The position numbers and the translations under genes were made by a program. From JAZDRH01 sp047470865 (GTDB taxonomy: Bacteria; Pseudomonadota; Gammaproteobacteria; Pseudomonadales; Pseudomonadaceae), in assembly GCF_047470865.1 (NCBI RefSeq), contig NZ_JAZDRH010000006.1:1-64000 (forward strand): a stretch of 64,000 nucleotides of DNA, read 5' to 3'. Under the pieces are notes generated by a model. The model did no database searches and had not been told where the DNA came from. It was given only the letters and a program-made list of their open reading frames with translations. Positions 42,749 to 51,448 of the stretch are shown piece after piece (the first letter of the stretch is position 1; every line of letters begins with the position of its first letter).

Positions 42749-43750
42749 CTATGAATTTATTGTGAATTGAAAAGTTTGTTTTAATAAAGGCAGCACCTGT
42801 AACCTTCTTTCAACAGGTTCCGTGTTAAAACGTCTTGGATCGATGGTCACAAATCCCCAAAACTGTAAAAATCGCTCAATAAATCGAGATTCAATTAACA
42901 CGCTTAAGTTTTTTTCTGGCGAGAAGTAATCATCTGTACGGAATGCCAGCAATAGATCAGGGAAAGCTGTCATCACCTCTTTCACAAGCTGATCCACACT
43001 ATTATGACTCTGGATGCGCCACAGCATAAACAGCCAAAAAGTGCGCAAATCGGTATCGTACTCAAAACCGTCCAAATAGCCCCAGTTATACTTGCTGACA
43101 GCTGCCTCTAACATAGGTTTGAAAAAGGTCTGTATGCCTAGCGCTTGATACTGTTTTTGCGCTGATTTTTTTACATGGTAGCGACCGCTTCGCCGATAAA
43201 TAATGCCACTAATTTCGGCAAGCACTCGGGTGTAGTGCAAGGCATTGAATTTGTCTTCGTTGCTGCCCGCAAACTCACTGATACTTATATCACGTTCGAA
43301 TTGAGCAACGCCAAACTCTGGCAATAACTCACTGGCCTGTTTGACTAATTTAGTCGGTAAGTTGCCTTTACTTGTGGCTTTGAAGGAGCCTTCTTGCGCC
43401 ATAGCTTCATCAAGAATGAGGGCTAAATAGCGCATCACCGGGCTGGCAGAAAGAGAGTCGGGTGTACTGATTGTCACCCACTGTAATTCATTAAAAGGCG
43501 CATTAAGCCAATTGGTCATTTGCGCTGGTGACACACCACAAAAATCGGGATGAGGTTGATTATTGCGATCGTGCACTTTGTGCTGCAAAGCGGCATTGAG
43601 TTCATCAAGGCTCAAATTTGAGTTCATTGCCAGCATGGTTTCAACATCATCGAAGACTTGGGCATGTTGCTTGGAAACGCTGCTCATACAACAATGTTTA
43701 AATTTTTTACCACTGCCACAATGGCAAGGATCGTTTCGGCCGAGCTTCAT
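42749..43750 (-). CDS. SEC-C zinc-binding motif protein of unknown function
   Basis: A 333-residue protein whose N-terminus is a SEC-C motif (MKLGRNDPCHCGSGKKFKHCC), the zinc-binding tail otherwise found at the end of SecA and in many small proteins. The remaining 300 residues show no motif I recognise. It appears intact, sits between the second hipA locus and the broken MSEYQYY gene, and shares their orientation. A helper role binding nucleic acid or protein is possible but unsupported. Confidence 0.7.
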   Translation of the reverse strand: MKLGRNDPCHCGSGKKFKHCCMSSVSKQHAQVFDDVETMLAMNSNLSLDELNAALQHKVHDRNNQPHPDFCGVSPAQMTNWLNAPFNELQWVTISTPDSLSASPVMRYLALILDEAMAQEGSFKATSKGNLPTKLVKQASELLPEFGVAQFERDISISEFAGSNEDKFNALHYTRVLAEISGIIYRRSGRYHVKKSAQKQYQALGIQTFFKPMLEAAVSKYNWGYLDGFEYDTDLRTFWLFMLWRIQSHNSVDQLVKEVMTAFPDLLLAFRTDDYFSPEKNLSVLIESRFIERFLQFWGFVTIDPRRFNTEPVERRLQVLPLLKQTFQFTINS

Positions 43751-43768
43751 TGCTGTCCTTCCTTAGTT

Positions 43769-45117
43769 TTATAGAAAAAGTGCAGTATTTTCCTGTTTGC
43801 GCTGATCCAATGTTTTAGTAATAGCAACTACTGTTGTTTTACTGATCCCTTGTTGCTTGGCAAGATGAGTAAATTGGCTGATGGCTTCTGCGACTTCTTC
43901 AATGACTTGCCTTGCATCATTCCAATTCGCAAAGCCAGCACTGGTTGCTAGCTTTTGCATCACCTTAAGCGGTGGCGCTTTGCCATAACCGCCAAATGCA
44001 GTGGCGTGTTCGTTGAATGGATGCGGGCTGTAGGTAACATCGTAAAAAGGTGCAAGATCCCATTGACCGTCATCCGCTTGCAAAAACGCCCAGTTTTTAC
44101 TGTGGTCGTCTTGATTAGACGACAGCAGATTAAAAATGGCGCGGCGAAATTGCAGCTGCCCAGCGGCGGGGGATTTACACAACTGACGGCTGGCTTTTAT
44201 CAGGTCAATATAATCTAAACTTGGCGTTCGAAAGTCTGCATCCAGCAGCCCGCAAGCGCTGTGCATATGCAATCGGCCTGAACTCAGTTGACTGCCTGAG
44301 TCGGCCCGTTCAGTGACATAATCAAAACGCTTAAGCGCTAACCAAGCAGATGCACCACTTGAAGATGGTGCTTCAATGAGTTGCCAGACTGGTGGTTGAC
44401 TCTTGGCAAGCTCGGCCATTTGCAAATAAACCGCCTCACACAAACCTTCTTCATGGCCGAGCGCGAGATTTTTAGAAGTAAACTTAATCAGCCAAGCCTC
44501 GTCTCCAGGCTGAGCAAAGGTTCGACATTGCTTAGTTTCTCCAGCAGGCATATAAATCTGCGCTTTTGGCCTTGCCCCACCCGAACTACCACCTGCGACC
44601 AATGCAGCCAACACCTGTTGCGTATGCTCATCTAACTCATCGTGATTATCATCCATATAATCTGACATCGAAGCATCGAACAGCGTTTGCGCTTCTAAGC
44701 CTAACGTAGCTAAATCAATATCCGCGTTCGTCGTGGCTGAAAACTCAGACACCGGAGAAAAAGACAATGCTCCCATGCCTTTATCACCGACAAAGGCCAA
44801 TCTATCCATCGCCGTTAATTGATTAGGTAGGATGCCCTTTTGCCGGAAAATACGATCTTGCAACAGCATGCCCCAGCCATCGGGTAAACAATCTCCAAAT
44901 ACGCCATGTACACCTTGGTGCGGTGCTTTAGGCGCGGCTTGAACTTGCGTATTCGCTTGCAAGGTAAACGGTGATAACTTGCCAAACTGTTGCAAATAGT
45001 CGTCAGCATACTGAAAAAAACGCCTTGCCGATTCTGCGCCAAGACTCCAACAGATATCTGTTCACCTGAAGTTAGCGTACGAGTAACATTAAGCTTCTGA
45101 ATCGGTCTAAAACTCAT
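43769..45117 (-). pseudogene. hipA: Second HipA family kinase toxin, one-base frameshift
   Basis: The frame from 45117 (MSFRPIQKLNVTRTLTSGEQ, GVLAQNRQGVFF) breaks at a run of seven A (seven T on the coding strand) at 45014-45020, and the correct continuation QYADDYLQQFGKLSPF is in another frame that stays open to 43769. Length 1349 is exactly one base short of 450 codons. The body shows FGDCLPDGWGMLLQDR, GGSSGGARPKAQIY, NQDDHSKNWAFL (catalytic) and DLAPFYDVTYSP (metal site), all normal for HipA. A T8-to-T7 slip is the simplest cause; slippage during expression could restore some product. Confidence 0.8.
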
Positions 45118-45397
45118 CTTTTAGCACCTCCTCAATACTCGTGGGCATAGCAGCGCGTTCTTTGCTAGGTTGTGTGAGCTGATAAAGCCTATCTAGCGAA
45201 TCAAGTGTCTGCCATAACAACAGCAATTGGCGAAATGAAATTTGCCCGGTCAGCTCAAATTTCTTAATGGTGGCCGCAGGTACGCAGCTTCGCTCTGCCA
45301 GCGCCGCGCGTGACAGCTTTGCCTGCTTTCGTAACTCTCGCAGATAAGCCGCATAGGCTTGGCTTACATCGGTATCATCAAGTAAGGTAAAATTCAT
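45107..45397 (-). CDS. hipB: HipB-like Xre family antitoxin/repressor
   Basis: A 96-residue protein with an Xre helix-turn-helix (YLRELRKQAKLSRAALAERSCVPAATIKKFELTG, QISFRQLLLLWQTLDSLDRL). I start at the ATG at 45397 (MNFTLLDDTDVSQ). Its end overlaps the start of the second hipA by 11 bases. Two operator-like repeats with TGGATA/TATCCA arms lie just upstream, matching the kind of site HipB binds. It looks intact. Confidence 0.75.
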   Translation of the reverse strand: MNFTLLDDTDVSQAYAAYLRELRKQAKLSRAALAERSCVPAATIKKFELTGQISFRQLLLLWQTLDSLDRLYQLTQPSKERAAMPTSIEEVLKDEF

Positions 45398-45411
45398 CCG
45401 AAAAGACCAAG

Positions 45412-45470
45412 TGGATACAGTTATATCCATTATAGCGAAATAAATCAGAAAATGGACATTATAGTATCCA
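45412..45470. promoter_or_regulatory. Two hipB-type operators
   Basis: TGGATACAGTTATATCCA (45412-45429) is a perfect inverted repeat with 6-bp arms. TGGACATTATAGTATCCA (45453-45470) is a second copy with one mismatched pair. Their centres are 41 bases apart, four helical turns. Arms resemble the GGATA/TATCC arms of known HipB operators, though with a shorter spacer. Confidence 0.65.
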
Positions 45471-45616
45471 TCAGCGCATAGGGTGTTAAAAAAATTACTC
45501 GATAAAGCCCTTCAAAACTGCTATTTTCAGCCCCTAACTGCAACATAAAAACGGCACTGTTTTTCCGTTGTAATAGCTTCGAGCACCACTAAGATTTGGT
45601 AAAAGCCATAGGCAAG

Positions 45617-45637
45617 TGGTGGGCAGTTTGGTGGGCA
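45617..45637. repeat. Paired TGGTGGGCA arm-type repeats, right end
   Basis: TGGTGGGCA at 45617-45625 and 45629-45637, the same 12-base period as the pair beside the integrase at 27371-27392. Presence at both borders supports a role as integrase arm sites. Confidence 0.6.
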
Positions 45638-45707
45638 AACAGGCATTTTTGAACGGTTTCTTTTCGGTAACTTATTGAGTTTGTTGGGGTCTAGGCCGCT
45701 ACTCAAT

Positions 45708-45730
45708 GAGCAGATCCAGAATATTGAATA
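45708..45730 (+). other. attR: Right attachment site of the island (displaced yicC 3' end)
   Basis: GAGCAGATCCAGAATATTGA and the next three bases match the end of yicC at 19 of 23 positions. In the yicC reading frame it would encode the same terminal residues QNIE-like end, followed by TAA. It is read as the original gene end pushed 18.5 kb away by integration. Confidence 0.72.
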
Positions 45731-45768
45731 AGGTTTCTTGAGTATCTTTGAGCTTACCTAATCTTACC

Positions 45769-45794
45769 AAGCCCTTGTAAATAGGGGCTTTTTT
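45769..45794 (+). terminator. Second yicC-type terminator at the right border
   Basis: An 8-bp stem with one wobble pair (AAGCCCTT 45769-45776 / AGGGGCTT 45783-45790) followed by a T run. CTTGTAAATA and GGGCTTTTTT are shared with the terminator after yicC, showing that the homology at the borders extends past the attachment core. Confidence 0.65.
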
Positions 45795-45852
45795 GTTTTC
45801 AGGAGATTTCAGGTCTTTGCCTGAATTTTCAACCAACTGGTGAGTTTAGTGG

Positions 45853-45956
45853 TGTAATGGTCCACTAATCTGGAACACGTTGTTAGAGGTATAATTCACT
45901 AAACAACGAGAATGATTATGACTAAACAATTTACTGAAAGTATTTTTAATGCCTAG
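45853..45956 (+). mobile_element. Possible left end of an IS3-family element
   Basis: TGTAATGGTCCACTAATCTG and the following GAACACG resemble IS3-family ends. A TATAAT box follows, then a start codon at 45918 with MTKQFTESIFNA before a TAG, like the opening of an IS3 OrfA transposase. Everything beyond is missing and grxB begins 13 bases later. The element is a stub at best; the match is from memory of such ends and is uncertain. Confidence 0.35.
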
Positions 45957-45968
45957 GTTGAGTGAGCG

Positions 45969-46622
45969 ATGAAACTTTATCTCTATGATCACTGCCCTTT
46001 TTGTGTGAAAGCACGGATGATTTTTGGTTTGACAGAAACTGTGGTGGATGAGGTGTATTTGCTCAACGATGATGAGCAAACGCCCATTCGCATGATAGGT
46101 GCAAAAATGTTGCCTATTTTGCAAAAAGACGATGCGACCTTCATGCCTGAAAGCATGGATATTGTGCGTTATATTGATCAGCTAACGGGGCGCCAGAGTA
46201 TTTTTCGCAGACCTAGTCAAGCGGTTATTGCTGAGTGGGTTAGCACCGCGTTTAAGCTCACCCATCCGTTGGTGATGCCGCGTACTATTCAATATACGAA
46301 TTTTCCTGAGTTTGCTACACAGGGCGCTAAAGATTATTTTCAGCAGAATAAAGAAAAAATGATTGGTAGTTTTGCTCAAGCATGGCAGCAAACGCCTGAG
46401 CTAATCCAACAGCTAATGCCGCATTTAGAACAATTAGAGAAGCTTATTCAGTCACCTGATGCAATCCATGGGGAGCGCTCTGAGGATGATTTGCATGTTT
46501 TTGCAGTATTGCGTTGCTTAAGCCTTACCAAAGGCATTACTTACCCAGCTAAAGTCAGCGCCTTTATGCAGCGCTTGTCTGTGCTATCAAAAGTGCCGTT
46601 GCTGTGGGATAAAGCGCTCTAA
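45969..46622 (+). CDS. grxB: Glutaredoxin 2
   Basis: A 217-residue, GST-like glutaredoxin. The N-terminal thioredoxin fold has the CPFC redox motif (MKLYLYDHCPFCVKARM) and the cis-proline region KMLPILQKDD; the C-terminal part is the helical Grx2 domain (DDLHVFAVLRCLSLTKGITYP). It reduces disulfides with glutathione. Length matches E. coli Grx2. It has its own terminator. The upstream region contains island border and IS-like sequence, so its promoter may be recent. Confidence 0.92.
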   Translation: MKLYLYDHCPFCVKARMIFGLTETVVDEVYLLNDDEQTPIRMIGAKMLPILQKDDATFMPESMDIVRYIDQLTGRQSIFRRPSQAVIAEWVSTAFKLTHPLVMPRTIQYTNFPEFATQGAKDYFQQNKEKMIGSFAQAWQQTPELIQQLMPHLEQLEKLIQSPDAIHGERSEDDLHVFAVLRCLSLTKGITYPAKVSAFMQRLSVLSKVPLLWDKAL

Positions 46623-46629
46623 GCAGCTT

Positions 46630-46658
46630 AAAAAGCCATCTTTGCTGATGGCTTTTTT
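46630..46658 (+). terminator. Terminator of grxB
   Basis: A strong stem (AAAAGCCATC 46631-46640 / GATGGCTTTT 46647-46656) with a 6-nt loop and a T run. A run of A on the other side means it may also end the convergent small gene. Confidence 0.88.
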
Positions 46659-46665
46659 ATCACTA

Positions 46666-46935
46666 TTAAGTACGTGCATGCACTATGTTATAAACATCGT
46701 AACCGTAATTTAGCAAGCTAACTGCACTGTCTAGATGGCCGTTGGCGCTTACCAAGGCGGCAATAATTTTTTCTTCATTACGCTCAATAACACGTTGTTT
46801 AACTTGTGCAATTTCTGGCGCGAATAATTGCGCTTTAGCACGTTCAACACAACCTGTTTCTAGTAAGGCTTGCTCACAATCCTGTTGCGGTTTATGGGTT
46901 TGCGCACACAATGTTTGAATAGACTCTTTCATCAT
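46666..46935 (-). CDS. Small hypothetical protein
   Basis: An 89-residue protein starting MMKESIQTLCAQTHKPQQDC. It contains two similar helix-rich segments: CEQALLETGCVERAKAQLF near the start and KIIAALVSANGHLDSAVSLL near the end. Both look like UBA/TS-N-type helices, but this is only a resemblance. I start at 46935 because GGA lies upstream; the frame extends 15 codons further. It is convergent with grxB and upstream of nothing obvious. Function unknown. Confidence 0.55.
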   Translation of the reverse strand: MMKESIQTLCAQTHKPQQDCEQALLETGCVERAKAQLFAPEIAQVKQRVIERNEEKIIAALVSANGHLDSAVSLLNYGYDVYNIVHART

Positions 46936-47059
46936 GATTTTCCACAAAAAGCCATAATTAATGGTTTTAAGATTACTCAAACCACAGTTTGTTTTTTTGC
47001 TTTAGCTCCATGTTCTATAACTTTTTTTAAATCGCGGACAAAAGGTCTATTCCTGCTCT

Positions 47060-48823
47060 TTAGTAGCCTAAAGTGCCGCCGTCTGGGTTGCGAGGGTCTG
47101 AGTAGCCCAACAAGCCATCCTCTGTCACCTGTATGCTTTGTGTGCGTCCCATAGCTGCCTTGACTTGAATGTTGTAGCCCAAATTGCGTAGGATTTTCAG
47201 TGTATCTGGACTTAGGCCTTTTTCCACTCGCAATTCATCAGGCTGCCATTGGTGATGGATACGCAAGCTAGCTGCTGCTTCTGCCGGATTCATTCCATAA
47301 TCAATACTATTGACTATGGTTTGCAGCACTGTAGTAATAATGCGTGCTCCGCCAGGGCTTCCTGTAACCATCCAAGGTTTACCGTCTTTTAGAACCAAGG
47401 TTGGCATCATAGAAGATAGTGGGCGTTTACCTGCCTCAATCGCATTAGCTTCTCCTCCAATCAAACCAAAGGCGTTGGCTACGCCAGGTTTTACTGAGAA
47501 GTCATCCATTTCATTATTCAGTAAAATGCCTGTGCCGCTTGCCACAATACCACTGCCAAAATTTAGGTTTAGCGTATAGGTGACACCTACCATATTACCC
47601 TGCTTGTCGACCACAGAGTAATGCGTCGTTTGGTCGCTCTCATACGGTTGCGGCTTGCCTGCTTTAATCTGCGATGCGGGTTTAATGCTATTGGGCTTGA
47701 TGCCTTTAGCAATTTGCTGTGCATAGGCTTTTGCCGTTAAACCTTGAACAGGAACCTTTACAAAATCTGGGTCACCCAAGTATTCTGCCCGATCGGCATA
47801 GGCGTATTTTGAGGCTTCGGCAATGAGACGAATGCTTTCTGCGCTGTTGGCGCCATATTCACTCATTGGAAAGTGGGAAAGAATATTGAGAATCTGTATT
47901 AAATGTACCCCACCTGAGCTAGGTGGTGGCATACTAATCACTTGGTAGCCGCGATAATCGCCCATGACAGGCTCACGTTCTACAGCCTTATAGGCGGCAA
48001 GATCTGCCAGCGTTATCATGCCATGGTGCTTTTCCATTTCAGCTACAATAGCTTTTGCAATATCGCCCTCATAAAAAGCACTACTGCCTTCTTTAGCAAT
48101 TAATCTAAGTGATTTGGCTAGGTCTTTTTGTACAAGTAGGTCACCTGCTTTTAAAGGCTGCTCACCTTTGAAGAAAATAGCTTTAGTGCTGTCCCATTGT
48201 TTTAAGTTGTCTGCCTCAGCATTGAGCATCTTGCCCAAGGTTTCACTAACAATAAAACCTTTTTCTGCCAATTCAATTGAAGGCTGTAGCACTTGCTCTA
48301 GGCTCATGGTGCCCCAGTGTTCTAAGGCATACTCTAAGCCAGCAACAGTACCTGGAACGCCAACAGCTTGATGGCTGAACATCGATTTTCCTTGAATCAC
48401 ATTACCTTGTTCGTCAAGGTACATATTACGCGAGGCTTTTTTGGGGGCCGTTTCACGAAAATCCAATGCAGTACTAGTGGCTGTTTCGCTATCATAGCGC
48501 AGCATAAAGCCACCGCCACCAATATTGCCAGCATTAGGTAAAACTACAGCTAGCGCAAAACCTGTAGCAACTGCTGCGTCTATTGCATTACCACCTTGTT
48601 TTAAAATATCTACCCCTACTTGGGTAGCTAGTGCTTGTTCACTGGCAACCATTCCGGTAGAGGCATGTACTGGGTGAAATACATCCAGTGCATAGTCATA
48701 ACGGGCAGCCGCTTGCGCTGCTGCACTAAGTTCTGGGGGCTGTTTGGCTTGCACTGTTGGAGCAGCTAGTAAGGCGACTAGTAGACTGCTAACTATGAAC
48801 GTCCGAGTAAAGTGCATAAGCAT
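47060..48823 (-). CDS. ggt: Gamma-glutamyltransferase
   Basis: A 587-residue periplasmic enzyme that removes the gamma-glutamyl group from glutathione and transfers it to amino acids or water. A signal peptide (SSLLVALLAAPTVQA) is followed by the large-subunit start VHASTGMVASEQALATQVG. Autocleavage should occur before Thr399 in ESDQTTHYSVVD, making Thr399 the nucleophile. PPPSSGGVHLIQIL, the small-subunit SSMMPTLVLKDGKP and GSPGGARIITTV are typical. Length is normal for the family. It appears monocistronic. Confidence 0.94.
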   Translation of the reverse strand: MLMHFTRTFIVSSLLVALLAAPTVQAKQPPELSAAAQAAARYDYALDVFHPVHASTGMVASEQALATQVGVDILKQGGNAIDAAVATGFALAVVLPNAGNIGGGGFMLRYDSETATSTALDFRETAPKKASRNMYLDEQGNVIQGKSMFSHQAVGVPGTVAGLEYALEHWGTMSLEQVLQPSIELAEKGFIVSETLGKMLNAEADNLKQWDSTKAIFFKGEQPLKAGDLLVQKDLAKSLRLIAKEGSSAFYEGDIAKAIVAEMEKHHGMITLADLAAYKAVEREPVMGDYRGYQVISMPPPSSGGVHLIQILNILSHFPMSEYGANSAESIRLIAEASKYAYADRAEYLGDPDFVKVPVQGLTAKAYAQQIAKGIKPNSIKPASQIKAGKPQPYESDQTTHYSVVDKQGNMVGVTYTLNLNFGSGIVASGTGILLNNEMDDFSVKPGVANAFGLIGGEANAIEAGKRPLSSMMPTLVLKDGKPWMVTGSPGGARIITTVLQTIVNSIDYGMNPAEAAASLRIHHQWQPDELRVEKGLSPDTLKILRNLGYNIQVKAAMGRTQSIQVTEDGLLGYSDPRNPDGGTLGY

Positions 48824-48897
48824 CCCCTTAATTTATGGTCTGATAACTTTTTAACCTACCTTAACGGACGTTGCGCAAATTTAAATTACACTAATAG

Positions 48898-49596
48898 CTA
48901 GGAATTGAATAAAGGTGATTGCTCTTCAAACCATACAAGGTTACGCCCTGCATTTTTTGCGTTGTATAAATGCTGATCAGCTTTTTCTAACAATTGTAGA
49001 TCTGAGCTGTGGCTATCACATAACACGCTAGCCACGCCAATACTAACAGTAATAGTAGGCGGTGGTGTATCAATTAGGTCTGTGGGCAAAATAAGACGTT
49101 GCATTCCTTCGGAGATACGACGTGCTATGGTAACAGCTCCTGTGAGTGATGTTCTGGGTAAGATAATGGCGAACTCTTCCCCGCCATAACGTGCTACTAA
49201 GTCGCCTGAACGTGAGACACTATTGCGCAAGTAGTCCGAGATCAACTCTAAACAAGCATCACCCACGAGATGACCGTAGGTGTCATTAATACTCTTAAAG
49301 TAATCGATATCAATCATTAATAAGCTAAGCATGCCACTATTACGCGCATGACGTGCGTATTCCTGTGCAAGCACAAGATCAAAGTAGCGACGATTAGCCA
49401 GACCTGTCAGGCTATCTGTTAGGCTCATTTGCTCTAGGCGGGTATTGGTATGTTTTAGCTGCTCATTAATCCGACTAAGACGTATCCCATAATGCTGCTG
49501 TCGCTTTAGCGCATGACGGTAATAAAAGCACATTCCAATAAACACTAACAGCAATACAACAAGTATAGTGGTAGTCATTGTTACACTAATAACCAT
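48898..49596 (-). CDS. Membrane-anchored diguanylate cyclase
   Basis: A 232-residue protein with one N-terminal membrane segment (about residues 8-25), a short coiled-coil linker and a GGDEF domain. The active motif is RYGGEEF. The RxxD inhibitory site (RSGD) lies five residues before it, so product inhibition is expected. It makes c-di-GMP from GTP and could oppose the EAL protein at 1659-3644. There is no periplasmic sensor domain of note. Confidence 0.9.
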   Translation of the reverse strand: MVISVTMTTTILVVLLLVFIGMCFYYRHALKRQQHYGIRLSRINEQLKHTNTRLEQMSLTDSLTGLANRRYFDLVLAQEYARHARNSGMLSLLMIDIDYFKSINDTYGHLVGDACLELISDYLRNSVSRSGDLVARYGGEEFAIILPRTSLTGAVTIARRISEGMQRLILPTDLIDTPPPTITVSIGVASVLCDSHSSDLQLLEKADQHLYNAKNAGRNLVWFEEQSPLFNS

Positions 49597-49978
49597 TACT
49601 CAGGCATCACAAAACCATTCAATTAAGCTAACTGCTGCTATTAAATCGAAAAAACTGTGACAAAAGCCTTTGTACATCAGCCATAACCTGTCTCTCGTCC
49701 TTGATGAGCATGCATGCCTAACACTAGGTTAAGATGCGACAGGTCTTCCTTAACATTGGCAGCCGTAATACATCCATGCAGATGTATTATGCAGTAAGCG
49801 CAAATTGTAAAGCATGTGGGATAAAGATTACTAACCAATCTTACGCTGGTTTTGTTAAACACTTTGCCATTCGGATCAATAAAACCGCAAAATAAACTGA
49901 TTATCGTCGCCAGTTACAGTAATCTACCTAGTATTATTTTATTTTTCCGTTTGTCTGTTCAATTGAGATTTAACGCCT
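49597..49978. other. Promoter region of gmk with a small inverted repeat
   Basis: About 380 bases between the divergent cyclase gene and gmk. The only distinct structure is a 9-bp perfect inverted repeat, TAATACATC-CATGCA-GATGTATTA (49766-49789). The short frames present here lack support as genes. Confidence 0.5.
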
Positions 49979-50596
49979 ATGTCCTCTATCGGAACACTGT
50001 ACATTGTGTCAGCACCTTCAGGTGCTGGAAAAACAAGCTTAGTAAAAGCCTTAATTGATAGCTTACCCTTTGTGCGTGTATCTGTGTCTCATACATCACG
50101 TGCTATACGCCCTGGTGAAGTTTGCGGTGTGAATTACCACTTTGTAGAGCGCAATGTGTTTGAAAGCATGATTGAAAACCATGAATTTTTAGAGCACGCA
50201 CAGGTATTTGGTAACCTCTATGGCACCAGTGCCGCTTGGGTAAAGGAAACACTAAATCAAGGTTACGATTTAATTTTAGAAATTGACTGGCAAGGTGCAG
50301 AGCAAGTCCGCAAGCTGATGCCTGAAGCTAAGTCTATTTTTATTCTACCGCCTACCCAGCAAGCTTTGCGCCAGCGTTTAAATAATCGTGGGCAAGACAG
50401 TCAAGAAGTGATTGATCAACGGATGTCGCAGGCGGTGTCTGAGATGAGCCACTATGTAGATTATGACTACATTGTTATCAATGATGATTTCTCTACTGCT
50501 TTAGATGACTTAAAGGCTATTTTTCGCGCCAACCAATTACGTTTAAATGCACAAGCACAAAGCCATAAAGTATTATTGAATGATCTCATTCAGTAA
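49979..50596 (+). CDS. gmk: Guanylate kinase
   Basis: Phosphorylates GMP to GDP. The 205-residue protein starts with the P-loop region GTLYIVSAPSGAGKTSLVKAL and has the GMP-binding SVSHTSRAIRPGEVCGVNYHF and LILEIDWQGAEQVRK. Length is normal. In Pseudomonas it lies between yicC and rpoZ; here it is separated from yicC by the island and from rpoZ by a siderophore transporter operon. Confidence 0.96.
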   Translation: MSSIGTLYIVSAPSGAGKTSLVKALIDSLPFVRVSVSHTSRAIRPGEVCGVNYHFVERNVFESMIENHEFLEHAQVFGNLYGTSAAWVKETLNQGYDLILEIDWQGAEQVRKLMPEAKSIFILPPTQQALRQRLNNRGQDSQEVIDQRMSQAVSEMSHYVDYDYIVINDDFSTALDDLKAIFRANQLRLNAQAQSHKVLLNDLIQ

Positions 50597-50605
50597 GTTT
50601 AGCGG

Positions 50606-50631
50606 ATACTGCCCTAGGTGTAGGGCAGTAT
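50606..50631. terminator. Hairpin between convergent gmk and the ABC transporter operon
   Basis: An 11-bp perfect stem (ATACTGCCCTA 50606-50616 / TAGGGCAGTAT 50621-50631) with a GGTG loop, midway between the two stop codons. No strong T run, so it may slow both transcripts rather than act as a classical terminator. Confidence 0.6.
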
Positions 50632-50635
50632 GCCG

Positions 50636-51448
50636 TTAGGCACGTTTCAATCCAGTAATAATAGGTGTATGGCTGATGGGATCTTGCAGAATTGAGCATT
50701 TCACATCATAAAGCTGCTCAACCAGCTCAGGTGTAATGATGTCGCTGGGCGTACCTTGAGCAATAATCTGCCCATCTCGCATAGCTACAATATGATCCGC
50801 ATAACGACAAGCACTAGATAGGTCATGCACAACCATGACAATGGTTTTTTCAACGGCAACCAGCTCGCGAATCAGCTCAAATATTTCTATCTGATGACCT
50901 AAATCTAACGCTGAAGTCGGCTCATCTAGCAATAGCAAAGGTGTTGCCTGCGCCACTGCCATCGCAATCCAAGCGCGCTGCCGTTGCCCGCCAGACATTG
51001 ACTCTAAAGGGCGATCGGCAAATTTTTCTAAATCTGCCATAGCAATAGCTTTGTGCACAATTTGCTCATCATCATCTGACCATTGGCGCAATAAACCTTG
51101 ATGGGGCTGACGTCCAAAGCGAATTAGTTCACGCACAGTCAAGCCGTCAGGGGCTATTGTTTCTTGTGGTAATAAAGCCAGTTGCTGTGCTACTTGGCGA
51201 GTAGGTAATTTCTGAATCTGCTCACCATTGAGTAAAACACTGCCACTTTTAGCTTTTAGCAAGCGTGACAATCCAGCCAGCAAAGTGGATTTTCCACAGC
51301 CGTTAGGGCCAACAATAGCCGTTGCTTTACCTTGCGGAATCTGTAGTGATAGTTGCTTTACAATCAATTCTTGAGCATAGCCTAACGTTAAAGATTGCGC
51401 TTCTAAACGTGCATCCCTCTGATGTTTAACAAAAGATGCAATACTCAT
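50636..51448 (-). CDS. Ferric-siderophore ABC transporter, ATP-binding protein
   Basis: A 270-residue ATPase of the FecE/FepC/BtuD type. It shows the Walker A GPNGCGKSTLLAGL, Q-loop LLPQETIAP, signature SGGQRQRAWIAMAVAQ, Walker B LLLLDEPTSALD and the switch histidine VVHDLSSACRYAD. It powers import of a ferric chelate with the two permeases and the binding protein encoded upstream. It overlaps the preceding permease gene by four bases. It is the last gene of the operon. Confidence 0.92.
   Translation of the reverse strand: MSIASFVKHQRDARLEAQSLTLGYAQELIVKQLSLQIPQGKATAIVGPNGCGKSTLLAGLSRLLKAKSGSVLLNGEQIQKLPTRQVAQQLALLPQETIAPDGLTVRELIRFGRQPHQGLLRQWSDDDEQIVHKAIAMADLEKFADRPLESMSGGQRQRAWIAMAVAQATPLLLLDEPTSALDLGHQIEIFELIRELVAVEKTIVMVVHDLSSACRYADHIVAMRDGQIIAQGTPSDIITPELVEQLYDVKCSILQDPISHTPIITGLKRA

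Noticed and set aside
43769..44995. The 408-residue frame as a complete short HipA
   Set aside because: The N-terminal domain is encoded in another frame from 45117, next to hipB, and the length deficit is exactly one base.
49677..49862. A 61-residue frame upstream of gmk
   Set aside because: No ribosome site, no recognisable motif, and it covers a promoter-like spacer.
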